Shown here in pieces: positions 57,207 through 64,000 of a stretch of DNA of 64,000 nt. The translations under genes and the position numbers were made by a program. Origin of the DNA: Polytrichum commune. Taxonomy: Eukaryota; Streptophyta; Polytrichopsida; Polytrichales; Polytrichaceae. The DNA lies in the NCBI GenBank assembly GCA_950295325.1, contig OX485804.1, positions 32,550,001-32,614,000 of the forward strand, in the 5' to 3' direction. The stretch's first letter is position 1, and each line of letters begins with the position of its first letter. The notes under the pieces are model-generated. The model worked only from the letters and a program-made list of their open reading frames with translations, was not told the DNA's origin and did no database searches.

Positions 57207-58471
57207 TAACATTTCAAGTCGTGTAACACAATAAGAAAGTGGATGCACCTACCAACCTTCCTTTTGTGTTATTCACCTACCTCAATCTTATTTTTTCTTC
57301 GGATGTTGTATTTTGTTTTCCCTTCTTTGGATGTTGTAAATCTCTTATGGAATGAAAGAGCATACAAAATATGCAACATGTGGCTCAACGTGAGAGTGGC
57401 ATGTAGTGTATGAAAGGGTGTTCTTGGGCCCGGGCGGGTGGGGGGGGGGGGGGGGGGGGGGGCTTGCATGACAAAATTATGGGGAAAAGAATATCATGTT
57501 TAGAAACCCATTGTAAATTCCCACAACCTTTGATTTGGTATTGGATTTGTGTTATCTTCTCCGCAGACATTTGCAAGTACCTCACACATATAGGTGTTGA
57601 AGATCTTCTACAAGAAGGCATCAATTTCATCCAATTGACCACTTAAGACACATCTATTCTAATAAGATGATAAGGTACGAACTAACATTAAAGTATATTT
57701 GGACAAACCACTTGTCTAAAAATAATAACGGATGTGCATTTGTGGGGACGAAAACATCAAGTGATGACAACAAAAAGCAACAACACAACAACCACAACTT
57801 TGGATGTTTGTATTCCATGTTCACCAATCATCATATTTGTGTGGTGTTTCTATCTAATGTAAATCATATTGGCAGTTGGTATTGTCCAAAATCCATGCAT
57901 AAATCCAAACATACAAACTGTAAATCCTAGTCTAGGCCTCCTTTACACTAAAGAGACCGAGAGCTTGAAGAAAGGAGCCTTCTCATTGGCGGGGAACTTC
58001 TTACGCATCTTTGCTCATGCACGTCCACTTTACACTTCATGAGCTTTCGACTTCAACGATCGAACTTTCTACTAGGCTTGCAACCATAGAGGATGCTTCG
58101 ATGGGCCCCCATGTGGAACTACTTTCATGAAGTAACTTAGGAATGTTGAGAGTTTGAATCCTCAACTTGTGATACCCAAGCCTTACCATGAAATGTTCCT
58201 TAGTTGAACATTATTCTCCGATGATATCTCAGAGAGAGAGAAAAAAACTTCGGTCTCCAGAGGAGACCGACGTGAATTAAGTGTCTGTTCGATCCACCCA
58301 TGATATCTCACTTTGAACATGGCCATTTTACATGTGCTCAAACTATTGAGAGCTGAAAAGTGCAAATTTGAGCTCGAAACTTGAGCTAAGGGGCCGGGGG
58401 AGCGTACATTCAAATCACACAAGGTTATGGAGTGTGTGAATATATATATATAGTGGATGTCCCTGCAATAA
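57207..58471. other. intergenic
   Basis: Apart from the G run listed separately, there is a TA repeat at 58440-58453 just before the next MITE. A segment at 57930-58060 has TTTACACT-type phrases of MITE character. No gene. Confidence 0.4.
57440..57462. repeat. uninterrupted run of 23 G
   Basis: Homopolymer of 23 G, preceded by GGGCCCGGGCGGGT. It has G-quadruplex potential on the plus strand and the length may be unreliable in the assembly. Confidence 0.9.
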
Positions 58472-58970
58472 GGGGCACTTCACACACGAGACTGAGAGCC
58501 CATGGCCATTACACTTCAAGCACTCTCATTGGTGGAAAAGCCAGAGACGGTCCAAGGTCACTTCACACAACGCTTGGGAGACCAGCGGAGTATGTGAACG
58601 CAAGATGGATGTAAAGTCTACATGGATTCTTACATGGCATCGAATGGATCGTGTTTCATGGTCACTTGGACTATTTTCAAAAACCACCTCTTGGAGGTAG
58701 GCCTAATACAAAACCGGGAAACCATGGCAGTCCGAACGTTCATAACCGTTGGTTTATTCTATTTTATCATGTGTGAGGACCCGTATGAATAGAAATTCAT
58801 TGGAATAGAATGCGGTTGAGGGCCCGGTCACAAATGACTTCATAGTACACTTGAGGGTCCGTGACCACTCTACAAGATCTTGGAGGTGTGTTGGGATGGC
58901 CTTCGGACACTTTCTTGTGGGCTCTCACAATTTCATGGTCATGGCTCTTGGCTCGTGTGTGAAGTGGCCC
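58472..58970 (-). mobile_element. Tourist-like MITE family E, copy D
   Basis: Reverse orientation relative to copies A-C and E. Perfect TAA duplications at 58469-58471 and 58971-58973. Ends GGGGCACTTCACACACGAG and, read inward, GGGCCACTTCACACACGAGC. Confidence 0.9.
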
Positions 58971-59066
58971 TAAGATCACAAGAGTGGAAAGCATGTGTGA
59001 AGCTGTGCCTTGGATCCAAGCAACAAGTCACAATTATGTGTTTATAAAACCAGGGAGAAGCTAAGG

Positions 59067-59421
59067 GCCATGCCACACTTAAGGATTACCAATGCATAGT
59101 CAGCAAGGGTTTTGGAATAATAATTCTGAGGTACTATGGGCCATAAGAGAGGAGTTTGTATCCCAAAACCCCTCATCGAGGGACCAGTAAAATTTTGTTC
59201 CTATGGGTTTATTGCTAATTCATGCTAAATTAAAATTAGAAGACTAATTTGGTGTCTTGACCCCACATTAGGTGTTGATTTAGTTTTGAATGAGCTTTAA
59301 GAAGAGACAGTGTTATGATAGGGTTAACTAGCGTGGACAACGAAGATTGGGGCTTGGTACCAGACATGTAGCTTAATTATTTATGAGTACCAAGAATTGA
59401 CTAGGAATCGTCCATGGCCCT
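59067..59421. mobile_element. possible Tourist-like MITE
   Basis: TAA then GGGCCATGCCACACTTA on the left and TCCATGGCCC then TAA on the right give short inverted ends with a 3-bp duplication. Inner parts do not pair further, so this is tentative. Confidence 0.35.
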
Positions 59422-59451
59422 AAGTGTAGTAAACCACTTCGGATATAGCAA

Positions 59452-59956
59452 GGGCCATTTCCCACACGAGCCAAGAGCCATGACCATGAAATAGTGAGAG
59501 CCCAAACGAAAGTGTCCAATGGCCATCCCAAGACACCTCCAAAACTATGTAGTGTGGCCACGGATCCTTAAGTGTAGTGTGAAGCCATATGTGACCGGGA
59601 CCTCAACCAAATACTATAATTTCAATGAATTTTTTATTCACATGGGTCCTTGCACATGATAAAATAGAACCAACCAACGGTTGTGAGCGTTCGGAGTGCC
59701 ATGGTCTCCCGGTGATGTGTTAGGCCTACCTCCAAGAGGTAGTTTTTGAAAATAAATTAAGTGACCATGAAACATGATCCATTTGATGCCATGTATGAAG
59801 GAATCCATGTAGACTTTAAATCCATCTTGCATTCACATACTCCATTGGTCCCTCAAGTTTAGTGTGAAGTGAACTTGAACTGGCTCCACCTTCTCCCCCA
59901 ATGAGAGTGCTTGAAGTGTAATGGTCATGGGCTCTCAGTCGTGTGTGAAGTGGCCC
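59452..59956 (+). mobile_element. Tourist-like MITE family E, copy E
   Basis: Ends GGGCCATTTCCCACACGAGC and, read inward, GGGCCACTTCACACACGAC; flanks CAA and TAA. Carries the empty CTTGCATTCACATACTCC site. Confidence 0.88.
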
Positions 59957-59989
59957 TAAACGAGTGTTGGATGGATATGGGAGTTGTTT

Positions 59990-60860
59990 TTTTTTATACC
60001 ACTTGGATATCTATAATCATGGTTTCACTTTTTTTTTAAATACTAGTAGCGTATGGGTATTTGATGGCATTTTTGTTATCAATACCATTGGGTCTATACA
60101 ACATGCTAGAACCTTCATACCCAAGTAAAATCACACTAACATCGATATGGTTAAGAATGATACCAACCAACATATTAACATGGGTACGCAAAGATATTAT
60201 CATCTCGTGATATCCACCAAATATCAACATTTGGTTAGTGTGACGATTTTGATACCCACGGGTAGGCTCTTTGCTCCCACTATTGATGTTAATTACTCAC
60301 ACAGTTCCTTCATCTATATACTTGTCCAACAATGGTTGGAACTACACTAGATAGTCTAGTACTTTGGGCCACAATAATTTTCATAATTAGAATAAATGTG
60401 GGCCACATTAATTTCCAACCCACACTAAATTTCTAGTAAAAAAATTAACTTTAATTGTTTCTCTTGAAAATAAGTGTGGGTGATTATTTAATCTTATGCT
60501 ACTTTTGTCCTGTATTCAATGTGTTGGTCGAAACTCCTCTTGAAGACTTAGGGGAAGACCCAGGGTCTTGGACCCATGTTGATTCCATCTTGACTCAAAA
60601 AATTAGTGTGCCCACGTTAATTCTTCATCCACATTAAGAGGATTATTTATTGTAGTGTTGGTATGGCACCATCTTTTTCTATATCATTCAAGTATCTATA
60701 ATGAGGATCTCACAATTTTTGTTACTGCTAATAGAATAAGGATATTTAGTGCGTCATTTTTTTTCCCTCGAATACCATTCGGGTCTATATACCATGTAAG
60801 AACCTTCATACCTAGGTATAATCACCTTAGTATCAACCTAGTGACCAACATATACATAAC
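59990..60860. repeat. dispersed repeats, two related blocks
   Basis: 59990-60240 and 60660-60860 are diverged direct copies (ATACCATT-GGGTCTATA-ACATG, GAACCTTCATACC, ATCACACTAACATC / ATCACCTTAGTATC). Between them 60347-60656 is the reverse relative of 12940-13210, bounded by ACTACACTAGATAG and TTATTTATTGTAGTG. Confidence 0.55.
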
Positions 60861-63800
60861 ATTACACAACTCCTTAGTTGTGTTCCATGGAACTAAATGA
60901 CACATGAGCATAATTATCCTTGAATTCCAGGATTCCTTGTTCATGGGGAGCATTCAAACTGTGTATTGTGAACTTTTCAAAAAATAATTATAAATTACTA
61001 CAATTTATAATTTCAAGCTCTATCGTTGGAAAGAGAGTGTCGTGTAGGTTCTTAGAAATGTTATGTATAGGTCGGGTATATAAATATTCATTGATTTTGA
61101 GATACCCACCAAATATCAACACTGGTTTGTATTACAATTTAAATACCCACAGGTTCTTTGATACCATGCATTCACCTATATACCGATCCAACATTTGAAC
61201 CTCACGGCAAAACGCCAATGTCCCAAAATAGATCAAAACATCCTTGGTGATTGGTTTTGTGGTTGTGAGTGATCAAAAATAGAAATGAACTTCGAAGACC
61301 ACAACGTGGATATGACGTCGTGACAATTTCAACACTGCTTTGATCGCCTTCAACTGATCATTCTTGACGCCGACACGGACTTTAGGGTTTAATTAACCAG
61401 TGTATTATGAGACATCAGTGTCCCACCATAAGGTTCATTTCGTGAAACACATACAAGTGTACTTCCTACTTTATTACCGGCTTGCTTGCTTGCATTTGCG
61501 TGAGCATGAGTGATATGTGATCATGTCATGTGTATGCCGTGCCGGCACGGAGCCACACATTTTTTTAAGGTACGTGAGTCACCTTGTGAATGGGCCCCAT
61601 TGTTGTGGGACCCTTCCTTCCAATGAGGATTGTTTTTAGGTTTGTCCAATGAGAGTTGTGGATTGCGCCTTTTGTTAGAGCGAGTGACTAGTGGCAACTT
61701 CCACAACACAACATCACAAGTCGTACCCGTCTCTATGGCTTCCCCTATGGAATATTAGTTTTGGTTGTCGAATGGATGATACCTAGGATATGCTTGGAAA
61801 ATGCTTGAAGACAAAGCAACACAATTTCTAACGTGTGCTCGAGGACGAAAGCCTCGCAAATGTGACACATGCACACTAAAGTTATTTGGTGAAGTAAAGC
61901 AGAAGGAACCATGGATTTAAGTCCCAACCTCCGAGTTAATGAGGATTAACACAAAGCCACTTCAGTTTTTCTTAATAGCTTAAGTTATCATACACAAAGA
62001 GTGGTGTCGGGCTATTAAAAATCATCTTTCCAACTTGTTTTACTATGATTGGTGAGTCCAACTAACCTTTCATAGGTCAATCCAAGATTTAAAATAGTGG
62101 GTCCCATGTGCATACAATACGCCCTCTATGTCTATTCGCACTAGAAGTGTTAACATTTTCAATTAAGGGCAAATGTAAACCCCCGAGTAGAATTGTTAAC
62201 ACTTACAGTGCTAACAAGCATAGAAGCCATATTGTACCATATTCTAAATCTCAAAGTATTCTCAAAAGTTTGAGAGGTAAAAAGAGGAGGTCTCAAAAGT
62301 TTCCCCCAACTTTCAAAATAGGCGTCAACACATGATGAGCGAACAAGCTCTTAATAGAAAGTTTTCTCAAAGAAACCCATGGTTTTGTCCCTCTTTGAGA
62401 GACCTTTACATATAACTCTATTGACTTCTAAGTTACGACATTGTTTATTGGCTATGCCTTGTGGTATGAGCCAAAAGTTTGGCGACCACTCATAATCAAC
62501 CACATATGTGATGTGATTCAAAAGAGCTAGGGTTAGCATTTAATTCTTCAAGTGTAGTCTAGTTGTAAGTGGCTGTTGATTTGAAGTGGTCTCTAGAATG
62601 AGCTAAAGTTTGGCCTTGGTTGGATCACTGACCATAACTAGCCATGTGTCCAAGATAACAATAGGGCCGATCACGCTTGCAACTAGCCGCACGATTCATT
62701 TGAGGTATGTAGGTCTTAAACAATCACTTTTACCTCTACACTCATTTCTCATAGGATATGAAACATGCAATTTGTGCGAGATTGTTAGCAAAATCATAAT
62801 CGTGCATGTAGCCACTTTCCTTGTAAAATTTGGAGCTCATACAAACATCTTAATCTTTGTCAAAGTGACGATTCTTTGAATTATTAAGTATTCATATAAG
62901 TCCCTCCATTTATGTTGATTATTGTGTTATATTTTGAGCAAGTAGTCCAATCTCTTTTCAACACGTGTCTTTCTGGTAATTGTTCTTAGATCCACACCCA
63001 ACCATTCACCACTCAAATGTAAGTGTCCATTTACAACGAGGTACCAAATTAGGCACATCCACCTTACTGAAATGACTAAATGAAATGCACATTGCTAAGT
63101 TGCCACATTGTATGTTTAATTAGTGTGGATTTTCATTTGGGATTACATCACAAACGTCTAAAAGCATCAAGGTGCATAATTAATCAATCACATCCAACTA
63201 CAACATTGAATCAATGTAATCAAGTTTATATATGAAGGTATCCCAAAGTTCAATTTCCAACTACTACAACAAGCACAACCATGTATAAACTACCTTCAAT
63301 AAACTATGTTTTGGAAGGCTTGTATTGACAAAAATAATCATTCAGATAGAAGTACAATGAACAAGTAGGGGAGAGTAGTATTGTTCCAATGACCCTTTGT
63401 CCGACAGGCACTAGATCATTAACATTACGAACATACCCTTTATTCACGCCAGCCTTGCAAGAGGTCCGGAGTTTTTATCTATCTATCTACAATGAGCAGT
63501 CATACAAACATCATGTCTGGATGTTGTAGACTTATCTCTATAAGTGACAAACATTTGTGTATCAGCAGGACATATCCACGCACAGAAAGAAAAGAAAAAG
63601 TAACGTATGTGGTTTTGTCATTGGCACGAATGTGAGCCCATCGACCTATATTAATCATGGTTATCCACGATGCAAGGCATCTCCACACATAAATAAAGAG
63701 CACATGAAACAATTTACAAATGATGACTTTTGACACAAATCATCACCACCACAATCAAGTTTGACAACAACAACCACTACCTCAAGCTTGTAATTTGGTT

Positions 63801-64000
63801 TACAAGGAACAAAGGATCATGGATCTAAGCCAAGAGGTGAACACTACAAGCATATGAGACTTGGGCAACATGTCCTACGTTGATGAAAATTGTCATGCAT
63901 CACTAAAAACAATTGCAAATCTGTCATTATAGTATATTTGCATATTGATACACCAATGCATAACATGTTGCCCAAATCTCGTATTTTTGTAGTCAAAGTC
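60861..64000. other. intergenic to window end, no gene recognised
   Basis: Short frames only. 62120-62215 has GTTAACA-type phrases reminiscent of the pogo-like MITE at 32762. 62930-63070 is a reverse family B copy (CCACTCAAATGTAAGTGTCC, ACCAAATTAGGCACATCCAC). Nothing else could be named. Confidence 0.4.

Noticed and set aside
1-64000. tRNA, snRNA or other intact non-coding RNA genes
   Set aside because: No complete cloverleaf or known RNA signature was found; the only pol III-like boxes are in the doubtful SINE at 50786-51030.

Overview
This window reads as nuclear DNA of a land plant. The three intact-looking genes are plant-type, with GT-AG introns and plant-family proteins: two 2-oxoglutarate-dependent dioxygenases (2OGD) and one glycerol-3-phosphate-transporter-like MFS permease. 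A piece of plant mitochondrial 18S rRNA gene lies in the nuclear sequence. The rest is almost entirely transposon debris and MITEs. Three genes in 64 kb suggests a large, DNA-transposon-rich genome. Style and repeat content are compatible with a seed-free plant, but the sequence does not fix the lineage.

Layout. 1-7.5 kb: dispersed repeats, a broken PIF/Harbinger element (2.2-4.1 kb) and degenerate DNA, possibly including an LTR. 7.5-12.4 kb: a mitochondrial rrn18 insert, then 2OGD gene 1 on the plus strand (five exons, 8251-12182). 12.4-19.2 kb: spacer with four copies of one MITE in ++-- order, a 343-bp near-perfect palindrome and other repeats. 19.2-23.5 kb: 2OGD gene 2 on the minus strand (five exons, 19195-23249), with the same exon lengths as gene 1 and about 87% protein identity by hand count. 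23.5-24.7 kb: a hAT element with a perfect 8-bp target-site duplication, inserted in the promoter of gene 2. 25.1-28.1 kb: an 0.8-kb palindrome next to a dead MULE-type transposase with a SWIM zinc finger. 28-38.9 kb: repeats, including a pogo-like element with perfect 24-bp terminal repeats. 38.9-42.9 kb: the G3P-transporter-like gene (minus strand, three exons, 606 residues) and its GA-rich promoter. 43-64 kb: no gene recognised. It holds five copies of a Tourist-like MITE (one split by a hAT-type MITE), other MITEs, a degenerate roughly 200-bp repeat array and simple repeats.

How it works together. The two dioxygenases are convergent duplicates that still share 5' flank, introns and 3' flank. 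They have since diverged mainly by transposon insertion, a local exon duplication (gene 1) and a short templated tandem repeat (gene 2). Both keep the Fe(II) triad and the RxS motif, so both look functional; their substrate cannot be told from sequence. The transporter appears unrelated to them. I found no clearly new multi-gene system. The most unusual content is the record of nested and templated insertions around the 2OGD pair, and the long palindromes that could make double-stranded RNA.
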